Positions 11,523 to 20,157 of a stretch of DNA of 64,000 nt are shown in pieces. How positions within the stretch are numbered: the stretch's first letter is position 1; every line of letters starts with the position of its first letter. The notes under the pieces are model-generated. The model was not told the origin of the DNA and made no database searches. It saw nothing but the letters and a program-made list of their open reading frames with translations. This stretch comes from Oscillospiraceae bacterium (GTDB lineage: Bacteria; Bacillota; Clostridia; Oscillospirales; Oscillospiraceae). Position numbers and translations under genes: made by a program. Where the stretch lies: positions 1 to 64,000 of the forward strand of contig JAFXPO010000028.1 in the NCBI GenBank assembly GCA_017527825.1, in the 5' to 3' direction.

Positions 11523-12115
11523 AGGGCTTGCTGCTCAAGGACTGGTATCTGATTCTCCGCTATCAGCGGGCGTTTCTCATCGTCGTGGTGGCGTTTTCCA
11601 TCGGCAGCGCGACAGCGGGTAAGGCCGTGTCAGCGTTTTTCGCGTTCTATCCCTGCCTGATGACGGGGCTGATGGTGCCGTCGCTGATTGCCTATGACGA
11701 AAAGGAAAAGTGGAATGTCTATGCGCAGACGCTGCCGCTGACGCGGACGCAGTATGTGACCGGCAAGTATCTGATGGGGCTTTGCATAGCCGCGGCAATG
11801 ACGGTGCTTTGCGCGCTCATCATGCTCGTTGATCGCGCGGGCCTGTCGGGGCTGTCGATCCGTTTTGTCGCCTGTCTGGTGATGCAGGCGCTGCTGCTGC
11901 CGTTCCAGCTTTGGCTGGGCGCGGAAAAGGGACGTCTGCTCTACGGCGTTGTGGCCGGCGTATTCGCGGTGCTGGCGGTGGGCGGCTGGATGTCGGTCGA
12001 TCTCGGCGGCGACATGCCCGCCGTCGGCGGCATACCGCTGGCGCTCGCGGCGATCGTGCTGTACATCGCATCGTGGCGGCTGTCCGTCGCGCTGTACCAA
12101 AAACGTGAGCTATAA
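11519..12115 (+). CDS. ABC-2 type transporter permease
   Basis: This 198-residue membrane protein has about six hydrophobic helices and the N-terminal signature MKGLLLKDWYLILRYQ of ABC-2 permeases, which normally begin with a cytoplasmic helix. The motif EKEKWNVYAQTLPLTRTQYVTGKYL is typical of the short permeases encoded with YtrA-type regulators. It overlaps the ATPase gene by four bases (ATGA). A repeat element and a terminator follow. Confidence 0.85.
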   Translation: MKGLLLKDWYLILRYQRAFLIVVVAFSIGSATAGKAVSAFFAFYPCLMTGLMVPSLIAYDEKEKWNVYAQTLPLTRTQYVTGKYLMGLCIAAAMTVLCALIMLVDRAGLSGLSIRFVACLVMQALLLPFQLWLGAEKGRLLYGVVAGVFAVLAVGGWMSVDLGGDMPAVGGIPLALAAIVLYIASWRLSVALYQKREL

Positions 12116-12120
12116 GATTT

Positions 12121-12167
12121 GACCTTCTTTCGCCGCTGAAGCGGCAACCGGAAAAGATGGCTGCCAT
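12121..12167. repeat. REP-like palindromic repeat, copy 1
   Basis: CGCCGC and GCGGC flank a short loop, followed on the plus strand by AACCG and GAAAAG. The same core (GGTTGCCGC, loop, GCGGCG, with A/T arms outside) recurs at 27581-27627 and twice at 35625-35790. It lies between the permease gene and the terminator. Confidence 0.55.
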
Positions 12168-12175
12168 ATTACAGC

Positions 12176-12206
12176 AAAACGCACGGCAAAAGCCGTGCGT
12201 TTTTTC
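12176..12206. terminator. Intrinsic terminator between convergent genes
   Basis: A 12-bp perfect stem AAAACGCACGGC/GCCGTGCGTTTT with an AAAA loop and a T run on the plus strand. It ends the ABC module and probably also the molybdenum operon, whose last stop codon is at 12205. Confidence 0.85.
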
Positions 12207-12705
12207 ATCCGTTTTGCGCCGCGCAGTCGGCGGGACCGTCTTTGCGGAGCATTTCCAGTCCGTGATCCAGCGCGCCGAGCACCGCGTCCAGGTTCTCCCG
12301 CGCCCCTTTGGGGCTGCCGGGGAGGTTGACGATCAGCGTGCGGCGCAAAATCCCCGCCTGTGCGCGGGAGAGCATCGCCCGCTTTGTGATTTGCAGCGAC
12401 GCGTACCGCATCGCCTCCGGGATGCCGGGGCAGAGCTTTTCGCACACCGCGACCGTCGCCTCCGGGGTCACGTCCCGCGGCGCGAAGCCCGTGCCGCCGG
12501 TGGTGACGCACAGCGCGATATCGTCCGCCGCCGCCTCGTGCAGTGCCTGCTCGATCTGCGCGATCTCGTCCGGCACCACCACGATCTTGTCCACGGCGTA
12601 GCCCGCGCTGCGTAATTGCTCCGCCACCGCGGGACCGCCCTCGTCCGCGCGCTCGCCGCGATAACTGCGATCACTAACCGTAATGACTCTGGCTGTATAT
12701 ACCAT
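12205..12705 (-). CDS. mog: Molybdopterin adenylyltransferase-like protein (Mog/MoaB)
   Basis: The product is predicted to adenylylate molybdopterin, priming it for metal insertion. The 166-residue MoCF_biosynth domain has VITVSDRS near residue 7, the nucleotide motif CVTTGGTGFAPRDVTPEA and the late motif LPGSPKGARENL. The ATG at 12705 is preferred, because AGAGGTGA lies seven bases upstream and a TTG two codons earlier would sit on it. Last gene of the eight-gene molybdenum operon, twelve bases after the MoeA-like gene. MoaB and Mog are hard to tell apart by eye. Confidence 0.88.
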   Translation of the reverse strand: MVYTARVITVSDRSYRGERADEGGPAVAEQLRSAGYAVDKIVVVPDEIAQIEQALHEAAADDIALCVTTGGTGFAPRDVTPEATVAVCEKLCPGIPEAMRYASLQITKRAMLSRAQAGILRRTLIVNLPGSPKGARENLDAVLGALDHGLEMLRKDGPADCAAQNG

Positions 12706-12717
12706 TTGCAATCACCT

Positions 12718-13737
12718 CTATGCGCCAAATCCGCAGTTGGGGAACGTGCACGGCTGGCAGCCGAGGCACAGTCCGCCCTCCCCCAGCGTCGTAAAGTCGC
12801 CGCGCGTCAGTTCCACGCCCGCCGCGATGCGGGGCAGCGCGAGATCAAAGATCGTCGCCCTGGCGTACATCACGCAGCCGGGCAGACCCATGATCGGCTG
12901 TCCGTCGTCGAAGTAGCCCAGCAGGAACATCGCGCCGGGCAGCACCGGCGCGCCGTAGGTCACGATCCGCGCGCCGCTTGCCTTGATGGCGCCGGGGGTG
13001 TTGTCGTCCGGGTCGACGCTCATGCCGCCGGTGCAGAGGATCATGTCCACGCCGGTTTCCCGCAGGCGCTCGATGGCGGCGCGGATGTTATCCGGCCCGT
13101 CGTCCACGGTGACGTGCTCCGTCATGGCGATGCCGTAGGCGGCGAGCTTCCGCTCGATGACCGGCGTGAACCTGTCCTCGATGCGCCCGTGGTAGACCTC
13201 GCTGCCGGTGGTGACGACGCCCGCGCGGCGCAGCGTGAACGGGCGCACCTCCAAAATCGGCTTGCCGCCGACGATGCGCTCGGCTTCGAGGAGCTTTGCC
13301 TCGTCGATCACCAGCGGGATGACGCGCGTGCCGGCGAGCTTGTCCCCCGCGCGCACGGCGGCGTCGCCGCGGCGGGTGGCGATCATCAGCTCGTCGATGG
13401 CATTTACGGCGTTTAACTTCTCTCGGTCTATCAAAAATACGCCGTCTCGTTCGGCAAACAGCTCGATTTTCCCCTCTTTTACCTCGCTGCGGGACATGCC
13501 CTCGTTCCGGCACAGGGCGCACATGCGCTCCGCCGCGTCGTTTTCGTGGAGCTGTCCCGCCCCCAATTCAAAGATGTAGAGGTTCTCCTTGCCCATGGAG
13601 AGCAACACGGGAATGTCTTCCTCGGTGACGATATGCCCCTTGCGGAACCGCGCGTCTTTGTACTGTCCGGGGATGATCTGAGTCATGTCGTGGCAGAGCA
13701 CCTGCCCCACCGCGTCCACAGTACGGATGAGCTTCAT
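12718..13737 (-). CDS. MoeA-like molybdopterin-binding protein
   Basis: This 339-residue protein has a MoCF_biosynth (MoeA domain III-like) core: VTTGSEVYHGRIEDRF, then VDMILCTGGMSVDPDDNTPGA. The N-terminal region is shorter than classic MoeA, and the MoeA C-terminal domain is not obvious. It ends in a cysteine cluster CLGCQPCTFPNCGFG that could bind a metal. The start at 13737 overlaps the MOSC stop (ATGA); a longer open frame upstream is only the shadow of MOSC. It may act in metal insertion or in sensing the cofactor. The exact role is uncertain. Confidence 0.85.
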   Translation of the reverse strand: MKLIRTVDAVGQVLCHDMTQIIPGQYKDARFRKGHIVTEEDIPVLLSMGKENLYIFELGAGQLHENDAAERMCALCRNEGMSRSEVKEGKIELFAERDGVFLIDREKLNAVNAIDELMIATRRGDAAVRAGDKLAGTRVIPLVIDEAKLLEAERIVGGKPILEVRPFTLRRAGVVTTGSEVYHGRIEDRFTPVIERKLAAYGIAMTEHVTVDDGPDNIRAAIERLRETGVDMILCTGGMSVDPDDNTPGAIKASGARIVTYGAPVLPGAMFLLGYFDDGQPIMGLPGCVMYARATIFDLALPRIAAGVELTRGDFTTLGEGGLCLGCQPCTFPNCGFGA

Positions 13738-14165
13738 GTCAGCACCTCGATTTCGTCTCCCGCCTGAATCGTACCCTCGCGCCTGACGATGGCGAACACG
13801 CCCTCGGCGGGCATGACGCAGATGCCGACCTGCTTCTTGATCTCGCAGTCGCTGTGGCACTCCTTGCCGATCTGCGTGATCTCCAGCTCCGTCTCCCCCA
13901 CCCGCAGGCGCGTACCGACGGGCAGTGTCCGCAGCGTCAGCCCTTCGGTGAGAATGTTTTCCGCGAAGTCGCCTGCCGCCAGCGTCAGCCCCCTTTGCCG
14001 CATTTTGTCCACGCTCTCGTTGGCGAGCAGGCTGATCTGCCGGTGCCAGGAACCCGCGTGGGCATCCCCGACGATGCCGTGGTCGAGCTTGCACTCGATC
14101 GCCGCGACGGGGCGCTTTTTTTCGCCCTTGCGGGTACTGATACACACGGCGAGAACCCTTGCCAT
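13734..14165 (-). CDS. MOSC domain protein
   Basis: This 143-residue stand-alone MOSC domain has GIVGDAHAG, WHRQISLLANESVDKM and GDFAENILTEG. It also has the invariant cysteine region IGKECHSDCEIKK. MOSC proteins bind or transfer sulfur on the molybdenum cofactor. Its place between moaC and the MoeA-like gene agrees with a late maturation step. It starts eight bases after GGAGG and overlaps the next gene by four. Confidence 0.9.
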   Translation of the reverse strand: MARVLAVCISTRKGEKKRPVAAIECKLDHGIVGDAHAGSWHRQISLLANESVDKMRQRGLTLAAGDFAENILTEGLTLRTLPVGTRLRVGETELEITQIGKECHSDCEIKKQVGICVMPAEGVFAIVRREGTIQAGDEIEVLT

Positions 14166-14202
14166 AGTAACATGCCTCCTTGACAGGAAATAGAGATAAA
14201 GG

Positions 14203-14712
14203 TCATTTTCGGGCGTTTTCTCTGTTTTCGATCACCCGCGAAGCGGATGAACGGGAATAGTCACCGCTCTTGCCGCCGGTTTTTTCCAGCAGCCGGATGT
14301 CAGATATCACCATGTCTTTTTGCAGCGCCTTGCACATGTCGTAGATGGTGAGCGCCGCGGCGGACACCGCGTGCAGCGCCTCCATTTCCACGCCGGTCTC
14401 TCCGCTGCACTTCACCGTCGCCTCAATGTCCACGGCGTCGGAGCGCAGCGAAAAGCGCACGTCCACGCCGGTGAGCATCAGCGGGTGACACATGGGGATG
14501 ATCTCGCTCGTGCGCTTTGCCGCCAGAATCCCCGCCACCTGCGCCACCGCCAGCACGTCGCCCTTGGGCACGCCGCCGGTGCGGATCGCGTCTACCGTGG
14601 CGGGCAGCATGGATACCGTCCCCGCCGCCGTCGCCGTGCGGTGGGTGACCGCCTTGCCGCTCACGTCCACCATGCGGGCGCGGCCCTGTTCGTTGAAGTG
14701 GGTGAAATCCAT
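14203..14712 (-). CDS. moaC: Cyclic pyranopterin monophosphate synthase MoaC
   Basis: The enzyme turns the MoaA product into cyclic pyranopterin monophosphate. The 169-residue protein carries the signatures [27 protein letters not shown] and [23 protein letters not shown]. It starts two bases after the moaA stop. The final 15 residues (about [15 protein letters not shown]) are a hydrophilic tail with no known role. moaD and moaE are not in the window. Confidence 0.96.
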   Translation of the reverse strand: MDFTHFNEQGRARMVDVSGKAVTHRTATAAGTVSMLPATVDAIRTGGVPKGDVLAVAQVAGILAAKRTSEIIPMCHPLMLTGVDVRFSLRSDAVDIEATVKCSGETGVEMEALHAVSAAALTIYDMCKALQKDMVISDIRLLEKTGGKSGDYSRSSASRVIENRENARK

Positions 14713-14713
14713 G

Positions 14714-15655
14714 TCAGCCTCCGATCTCGTACATGCCGCGCGGCGTGTCGCTGCCCTGCGCCAGATGGTGTCGCGAGGGCTTGATAGACGCGCCCTGACG
14801 GATAGCGTTCTCTAAGTCGATGCCGTGAAGCCCCCGCAGGGGCAGCTCCGCCGACGAGTGCAGGCAGGGCTTCAGCTTCCCGTCCGCCGTGACGCGGATG
14901 CGGTCGCACTCCGCGCAGAAGCACCGGCTCATGGGGCGGATCAGTCCCACCGTGCCGCGATACCCCGGCACGCGGTACAACTCCGCCACGCCGTCGCCGC
15001 CGATGGGTTGAAGCGACGGCACGGCGGCAAGCACCGCGTCAGCGGACAAGAACCGCTCTCTGGGGAACGCCGCGCACACGCCCATGGGCATCAGCTCAAT
15101 GAAGCGCACGCAGTAGTCCTCCTCCCGCGTCAGGGTGACAAAATCCGTGATCTCGTCGTCGTTCACGCCGCCGAGCAGCACGACGTTGAGCTTGGTGCGC
15201 GCAAAGCCAGCCGCCTTGGCTGCGTCCAGCCCGCGCAGCACGTCGTCCAGTTCACCAAGCCGGGAAATGTCCCGGAATTTTGATGGACTCAGAGAGTCGA
15301 TGCTTATATTTAATCGATCGACACCGGATTTTTTTAAGTCGATTGCAGCGTTTTTGAGCAAAGAACCGTTGGTGGTCACGGTCAGCTCGCGGAGTTCGTC
15401 CAGCGCGCGCAGCTTCTCGCACAGCGTCAGAACGCCGCGGCGCACCAGCGGTTCTCCGCCGGTGAGACGGATCTTCGTCACGCCGCAGCGAACGGCGGCA
15501 GCGCCGATCTCGGCAAGCTCCTCAATGGAGAGGATGTCGCCGTGCGCGCGCTTGGGAATCCCCTCCTCCGCCATGCAGTACCGGCAGCGGTAGTTGCACA
15601 GGTCGGTGACGGACAGACGCAGGTAGCGGATGGTACGGTTGTAAGAATCCTGCAT
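14714..15655 (-). CDS. moaA: GTP 3',8-cyclase MoaA
   Basis: This radical SAM enzyme starts molybdenum cofactor synthesis from GTP. The 313-residue protein has the N-terminal cluster CNYRCRYC (Cys20, 24, 27), the C-terminal 4Fe-4S cysteines (CFCAECDR and a later CLHSS) and the functional Gly-Gly C-terminus. An ATG at 15655 overlaps the modC stop; a GTG one codon earlier is also possible. Confidence 0.96.
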   Translation of the reverse strand: MQDSYNRTIRYLRLSVTDLCNYRCRYCMAEEGIPKRAHGDILSIEELAEIGAAAVRCGVTKIRLTGGEPLVRRGVLTLCEKLRALDELRELTVTTNGSLLKNAAIDLKKSGVDRLNISIDSLSPSKFRDISRLGELDDVLRGLDAAKAAGFARTKLNVVLLGGVNDDEITDFVTLTREEDYCVRFIELMPMGVCAAFPRERFLSADAVLAAVPSLQPIGGDGVAELYRVPGYRGTVGLIRPMSRCFCAECDRIRVTADGKLKPCLHSSAELPLRGLHGIDLENAIRQGASIKPSRHHLAQGSDTPRGMYEIGG

Positions 15656-16707
15656 CACAATTCACCGGATAACGTCATCACCTGCTCCGGCGCGACGCCG
15701 ACGAGCACCACCGACGGGTTCCGCAGCGCCGCCCATTCCTTCTTGGGCAACTCCATGCGGATGGCGGAGGTGCCGCCGTCGGGCAGCAGCATGAGGATGG
15801 TGGAGAACGTGTCGTCGATGACCTGCACCACCTTGGCGTCGAAGCGGTTCGGCTCGCCGCCGCGGGCGATGTGGAAGCTGTGGGCGCGAACGCCGGCGTA
15901 GGTGCAGACGTTGTTGACCTCCTGCGCGGTTTCCAGCGTGACGCCCCAGCTGAGGCATTTGACGTGGTTTTCATCGATGCGCTGCACGCGGGAGAAGTTC
16001 TTGCAGCCCGAAATCAGCGCGGCGCTGACCGTCCACGGCGCTTCCATCAGATCGCGCACGCTGCGCTTCGGCTCGCTCCGCCCGTCGGCGAGGACGCACA
16101 CGTCCCGGCACAGGCGGTAGACCTCATCCCGGTCGTGGGAGACGTACACCACGTCGCCGCGGTAGTTCTTGAGCAGCTCGCGCAGCTCCAGCTCCGTCTG
16201 CCACTTGAGGTAGTTGTCCAGCGCGGAGAACGGTTCGTCCAGCAGCAGGCATTCCGGCTCGCTGAGCAGCGCGCGCGCCAGCGCGACGCGCTGCTGCTGC
16301 CCGCCGGAGAGTTGTCGGGGATAGAGATTCTGCGCGGTTTCCAGACGGAACGTGCGCAGCTTCTCGTCCACCGCTCTCTTGCGCTTTTCCTGCGGCAGAC
16401 GCTGCGCCGCCGCATACAGGTTGCCCTTCACCGTCATGGTGGGAAACAGGGCGTAGTGCTGGAACAGGTACCCGACGTGCCGCGCCTGCGGCGACTTGTT
16501 GATGCGCTTCGTGCTGTCGAACAGCACGGAGTCGTTTAAGACGATGGTGCCGCGGTCGGGCGTCTCCAGACCCGCGATGCACTTGAGCGTCATGCTCTTG
16601 CCGCAGCCTGACGCGCCCAGCAGCGCCATCACGCCGCCGTCGGAGTCGAACTGCACGTTGAGGGTGAAATCCCGCAGCTCCTTATAAATATGGACGGAGA
16701 GGCTCAT
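15655..16707 (-). CDS. modC: Molybdate ABC transporter ATP-binding protein
   Basis: This 350-residue ATPase of the molybdate importer has Walker A GASGCGKS near residue 31, the signature LSGGQQQR and Walker B CLLLDEPFSALD. The C-terminal third is a regulatory region with a TOBE-like end (RMELPKKEWAAL, then VLVGVAPEQVMTL). Four-base overlap with modB. Together with modA, modB and moaA it couples molybdate uptake to cofactor synthesis in a single transcript. Confidence 0.94.
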   Translation of the reverse strand: MSLSVHIYKELRDFTLNVQFDSDGGVMALLGASGCGKSMTLKCIAGLETPDRGTIVLNDSVLFDSTKRINKSPQARHVGYLFQHYALFPTMTVKGNLYAAAQRLPQEKRKRAVDEKLRTFRLETAQNLYPRQLSGGQQQRVALARALLSEPECLLLDEPFSALDNYLKWQTELELRELLKNYRGDVVYVSHDRDEVYRLCRDVCVLADGRSEPKRSVRDLMEAPWTVSAALISGCKNFSRVQRIDENHVKCLSWGVTLETAQEVNNVCTYAGVRAHSFHIARGGEPNRFDAKVVQVIDDTFSTILMLLPDGGTSAIRMELPKKEWAALRNPSVVLVGVAPEQVMTLSGEL

Positions 16708-17366
16708 GATCTCCCCTCCTTCTTCTCCAGCAGATTCACCGCCAGCAGCACGGCGGCGGAAATGACGATGTTCACCAGCACCCAGCGCAGCGCCAGCGCG
16801 TCGTTTCCGGTGCGCCAGAGCTGATAGACCTCAGTGGCGACGGTGGCGGTGCGCCCCGGCGTGTAGCCCGCGATCATGCTCGTCGCGCCGTACTCGCCCA
16901 GCGCCCGCGCGAACGCCAGCACCGCCCCCGCCAGAATCCCCTGACGGCAGGCGGGCATGCGGATGTGCCAGAAGATATAGCTGTTGCTCAGCCCCAGCGT
17001 GCGTCCGGCGTCGGCAAGGGTTTCGTCGAAGCCCTCGAACGCGCCGCGGGCGGTGCGGTACATCAGCGGAAAGATGATGACGCTCACGGCAAACACTGCC
17101 GACCACCACTGCATCGTCAGCTTGACGGCGAAGTGCTCCGCCACCCACGCGCCGACGACGCGCCGAGGACCCAAAACGCACAGCAGCAGATACCCCACCA
17201 CCGTCGGCGGCAGGACGAGGGGCAGCGTCAGCACCACGTCCAGCACACCCTTGACGAGCCGGGGCAGCCTCGCGATATAGTACGCCGCCGCAACGCCGAC
17301 GAAGAACACGATCCCGGCAGAGATCGCGGCGATGCGCAGCGAGTTGAGTAAGGGGAACCAATCCAT
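16704..17366 (-). CDS. modB: Molybdate ABC transporter permease
   Basis: This 220-residue membrane permease has five to six helices. The cytoplasmic EAA loop reads ALGEYGATSMIAGYTPGRTATVATEVY, as in ModB. The family starting pattern of PPTVVGYLLL, then LTMQWWSAVFAVSVIIFPLMYRTA is clear. It starts after AAGGAGAC, 41 bases downstream of modA, and overlaps modC. Confidence 0.95.
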   Translation of the reverse strand: MDWFPLLNSLRIAAISAGIVFFVGVAAAYYIARLPRLVKGVLDVVLTLPLVLPPTVVGYLLLCVLGPRRVVGAWVAEHFAVKLTMQWWSAVFAVSVIIFPLMYRTARGAFEGFDETLADAGRTLGLSNSYIFWHIRMPACRQGILAGAVLAFARALGEYGATSMIAGYTPGRTATVATEVYQLWRTGNDALALRWVLVNIVISAAVLLAVNLLEKKEGRS

Positions 17367-17407
17367 AGGGCGTCTCCTTTAAGAAACGAAGTACCCCTTA
17401 TTTTATC

Positions 17408-18220
17408 CTATTTTGTCAGGGATGTAAAGCCAACGCTTTCAAAAATCGCAGACGCTTCCGTGCCGCTCAGATAGGAGAGGAACGCCGCCGCCTCGGCGGG
17501 GCGCGCGGCGTGCGCCGTCACCGCCGCGGGATAGATCACCTGACCGCACATCTCCGCCGTCGCCTCGTCCACGACGGTGAGTCCCGCGGAGAACGCGTCG
17601 GTTGCGTAGACGATGCCGCAGTCCGCCGCCGCCTCCACGACCTGCGTCGTGACCTCCTTGACGTTGCCGCCGTAGGTCAGTACGCCGGACTCCGCCAACG
17701 CGGACTCATCCAGACCGTAAAACTCAAAAATCTTCTGTGTGTACTGCCCCACCGGCACGTCGCTGTTGCCCACGGCGAGCAGAATGCCGCCCGCGTCCAG
17801 ACGCGCGGCGAGATCGTCGAAGGACGCGAGCTGCTCAGGGTTGCCGTCGGGCACTGTCAGCACCACCTTATTTTCCAGCAGGTCGAGGCGCGTGTCCTCG
17901 GCGATCAGCCCGCCGTCGGAGAGCGCGTTCATCTGCTTCGGCGCGGCAGAGAGGAACAGGTCGCAGTCCGCGCCCTCCTCGATCTGGGTCTTGAGCGTGC
18001 CGGAGGAGTCAAAGTTGAACCGCAGCGTCACCTCCGGCGCGACGGACCTGTACTGCTCCGCGATGGCGGTCAGCGTCTCGGTCAGCGACGCGGCGGCGAA
18101 AACGATCAGCTCCGTCGGTTCGGCGGTGTTCCCGTCCGTGGGGGTTGCTTCCGGCGCGTTCTGTGCGGCGCAGCCCGTGAGGGTCAGCAGCGCGAGAAGG
18201 AAGGCAAGCAGCTTTTTCAT
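17408..18220 (-). CDS. modA: Molybdate-binding lipoprotein
   Basis: This extracellular substrate-binding protein of the importer has 270 residues. It begins with a lipoprotein signal (lipobox LTGC near residue 18). The ligand signatures follow: VFAAASLTETLTAIAEQY, FDSSGTLKTQIEEGADCDLFLSAA and NVKEVTTQVVEAAADCGIVYATDA. The start at 18220 follows GGAGGT; the frame extends 29 codons further without a signal. First gene of the operon. The leader is about 30 bases, too short for a Moco riboswitch. Confidence 0.94.
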   Translation of the reverse strand: MKKLLAFLLALLTLTGCAAQNAPEATPTDGNTAEPTELIVFAAASLTETLTAIAEQYRSVAPEVTLRFNFDSSGTLKTQIEEGADCDLFLSAAPKQMNALSDGGLIAEDTRLDLLENKVVLTVPDGNPEQLASFDDLAARLDAGGILLAVGNSDVPVGQYTQKIFEFYGLDESALAESGVLTYGGNVKEVTTQVVEAAADCGIVYATDAFSAGLTVVDEATAEMCGQVIYPAAVTAHAARPAEAAAFLSYLSGTEASAIFESVGFTSLTK

Positions 18221-18257
18221 GTCGATACCTCCGTGATCCTGTAAAAAAGATAATGCT

Positions 18258-18286
18258 ATTCTACCGATTGCGGCGGCGCGGCGCAA
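18258..18286 (-). promoter_or_regulatory. Promoter of the molybdenum operon
   Basis: TTGCGC (18281-18286), a 17-base spacer and TAGAAT (18258-18263) on the minus strand, divergent from the iclR-type gene. Confidence 0.6.
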
Positions 18287-18336
18287 GGGTGCGGTTCGCG
18301 ATGGCAAAACAGTAGTGCGATGATGCCGAATTTTGC

Positions 18337-18365
18337 TTGCGAAATGCCGAAAGCTGTGCTACGCT
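18337..18365 (+). promoter_or_regulatory. Probable promoter of the IclR-family gene
   Basis: TTGCGA (18337-18342), a 17-base spacer and a weak TACGCT (18360-18365). The octamer ATGCCGAA occurs on either side of the -35 box (about 18323 and 18344) and may be part of an operator. Confidence 0.4.
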
Positions 18366-18386
18366 GATCAAAAAGGAGGCGATCCC

Positions 18387-19157
18387 ATGCCGAACGAGAA
18401 GAATCAGGTGCATTCCGTCGCGAAGGCGATGGAGCTGATCGAGGCGCTGCTGCGCCGCCGTGCGCCCATGACGCTGCAAGAGCTGTCCGCCGCCGTGGGC
18501 TATCCCAAGAGCACCGTCCACGGTCTGCTCTCCACCCTGCGGGAGTACGGTATGGTGGCGCAGAACCCTGACGGGCGCTACGCGCTGGGGCTGCGGCTGT
18601 TTGAATGCGGCTGCGCGGTCAGCGCCCAGTGGGACGTGTCCAAGGTGGCGCGGCCATATCTGGAACAGCTCTCCGATCGGGCGGCGGGCAGCGCGTTCCT
18701 CTCCCTGCTGGAGGGCGACCATGTCATCTCCATCGACCAATGCACCGGCGGCGCTGGCGTACAGGTGGTGCCGGAGGTCGGTTCGCGCCTGCCGCTCCAC
18801 GCCACCGCGCAGGGCAAGCTGCTGGTGTCGCACCTCTCGCGCGGCGAGGCGCGGAAGCGTCTGCTCACCGTCGGCATGCCGCCCTACACGCCGCACACCA
18901 TCACCGAGGTCGATTCCCTGCTCGACGGGATGCAGTGGGTGCGCGAGCGGGGCTACGCTGTGGAGGACGGCGAGTACAAGATCGGTCTGCGCGCCGTCGC
19001 CGCGCCGGTGTACGACGGCATGGGTGAGGTGCGCTACGCCGTGGGCGTGGTGGGCCTGTTCCGCCGTGTGCAGACGGAGGAGTTTCAGGTCGCCATTGCC
19101 GAGACCGTCCGCACGGCACAGGCGCTCTCCGCGGCGCTGGGATACACGAAGCTATAA
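18387..19157 (+). CDS. IclR-family transcriptional regulator
   Basis: This 256-residue DNA-binding protein has an N-terminal winged helix (VHSVAKAMELIEALLRRRAPMTLQELSAAVGYPKSTVHGLLSTLREYGMV) and a C-terminal IclR effector domain (RLPLHATAQGKLL, then GYAVEDGEYKIGLRAVAAPVYDG). It starts after AAAGGAGGCGAT; an upstream in-frame start overlaps the promoter. It is divergent from modA, so it might regulate the molybdenum operon or the nearby TSUP permease. Nothing in the sequence decides this. Confidence 0.9.
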   Translation: MPNEKNQVHSVAKAMELIEALLRRRAPMTLQELSAAVGYPKSTVHGLLSTLREYGMVAQNPDGRYALGLRLFECGCAVSAQWDVSKVARPYLEQLSDRAAGSAFLSLLEGDHVISIDQCTGGAGVQVVPEVGSRLPLHATAQGKLLVSHLSRGEARKRLLTVGMPPYTPHTITEVDSLLDGMQWVRERGYAVEDGEYKIGLRAVAAPVYDGMGEVRYAVGVVGLFRRVQTEEFQVAIAETVRTAQALSAALGYTKL

Positions 19158-19160
19158 GCG

Positions 19161-19196
19161 AAGCGCATGAGTCTATCAATAGACTCATGCGCTTTA
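19161..19196. terminator. Intrinsic terminator after the IclR gene
   Basis: A 15-bp perfect stem AAGCGCATGAGTCTA with a TCAA loop and a short T-rich tail. It contains two copies of the 10-mer ATAGACTCAT that recurs elsewhere in the window. Confidence 0.75.
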
Positions 19197-19213
19197 TACT
19201 GGGAAATGGTGGA

Positions 19214-19984
19214 TTATACGAATAAATCGTAAATCATTTTCAAAAACAGCAGACCCAGCACCACAAACATCATGCCGCGAATTTTTTTGCTGCCGCCGCG
19301 GATGGCATAGCGCGCGCCGAGCAGATTGCCGAGGATATTGCAGGCGATGGCGGGCAGCGCCAGCATCCAGAACACGCTGCCGTGCAGGATCCATACCACC
19401 GCGCTGCCCACGTTGGAGGCGAGGTTCGCCGCCTTGGAGCAGCCTGACGCGGTGAGCAGGTCCATGGACAGGAACGCCGTGAAGCACAGGATCATAAACG
19501 TCCCCGTCCCCGGCCCCACCAGCCCGTCGTAGCAGCCGATGAACAGACCGATCAGCGCCGAGATGAGCGCCTCCCGCTTCGGCTCGACCGTCACGGCGGG
19601 CGCGTCGTCCGCGCCGAAGTCCCGCTTGAGCACCAGAAACACCGCCACGCAGGGCAGCGCGATGAGCATGATGGTTTTGAGCGCCGCTTCGGGGATCATG
19701 GACGCGAGCTGCGCGCCGAGCGTCGAGCCAAGCAGAGCGCCCAGCGCAGCGGCAATGGCGGGTCGCAGCCGCACCTTGCCGCTGCGGAAATACTTTGTCG
19801 TCGCCATCAACGTGCCGCAGCCGTTGACGACCTTGTTGGTCCCCGCCGCGAGGTGCGCGGGGATGCCCGCCATTAGGTACGCGGGCAGGGAGATGATTCC
19901 GCCGCCGCCGGCGACGGAGTCCACAAACCCCGCCAGAAACACCAACGGACAGACGATCAGACAGGTTTTGAGAAATGCGTCCAT
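19214..19984 (-). CDS. TSUP (TauE/SafE) family membrane permease
   Basis: This 256-residue protein has about eight helices and the two TSUP repeats: FLAGFVDSVAGGGGIISLPAYLMAGIP, then GTNKVVNGCGTLMATTKYF, and IGLFIGCYDGLVGPGTGTFMI. The family moves organic or inorganic sulfur anions across the membrane. The substrate cannot be read from sequence. It stands alone, followed by the IclR terminator. Confidence 0.88.
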   Translation of the reverse strand: MDAFLKTCLIVCPLVFLAGFVDSVAGGGGIISLPAYLMAGIPAHLAAGTNKVVNGCGTLMATTKYFRSGKVRLRPAIAAALGALLGSTLGAQLASMIPEAALKTIMLIALPCVAVFLVLKRDFGADDAPAVTVEPKREALISALIGLFIGCYDGLVGPGTGTFMILCFTAFLSMDLLTASGCSKAANLASNVGSAVVWILHGSVFWMLALPAIACNILGNLLGARYAIRGGSKKIRGMMFVVLGLLFLKMIYDLFV

Positions 19985-20050
19985 CGGGAAACCTCCTTCC
20001 GGTTGTTTGCGCCATGCATCTTATCACGCGCCGCGGCGAAACGCCAGAGG

Positions 20051-20102
20051 CAGTTCTGTTTTTCACAAAGACTTATAATAAAACGCGATAGAACGTCTTG
20101 AA
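20051..20102. promoter_or_regulatory. Possible divergent promoters of the TSUP gene and nnrD
   Basis: TATAAT (20074-20079) faces nnrD but has no good -35 box. On the minus strand CTTGAA read as TTCAAG (20097-20102) and TATTAT (20075-20080) are 16 bases apart. The evidence is weak. Confidence 0.3.
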
Positions 20103-20157
20103 TAAAATGAGAATCGTTCGCAGATACAACATCGACTTACTGAAAAGGGGTAACAGA

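Noticed and set aside
12718..14145. 475-codon frame covering the MoeA-like gene and MOSC
   Set aside because: Only the part from 13737 down matches a protein family; the rest is an out-of-frame reading of MOSC.
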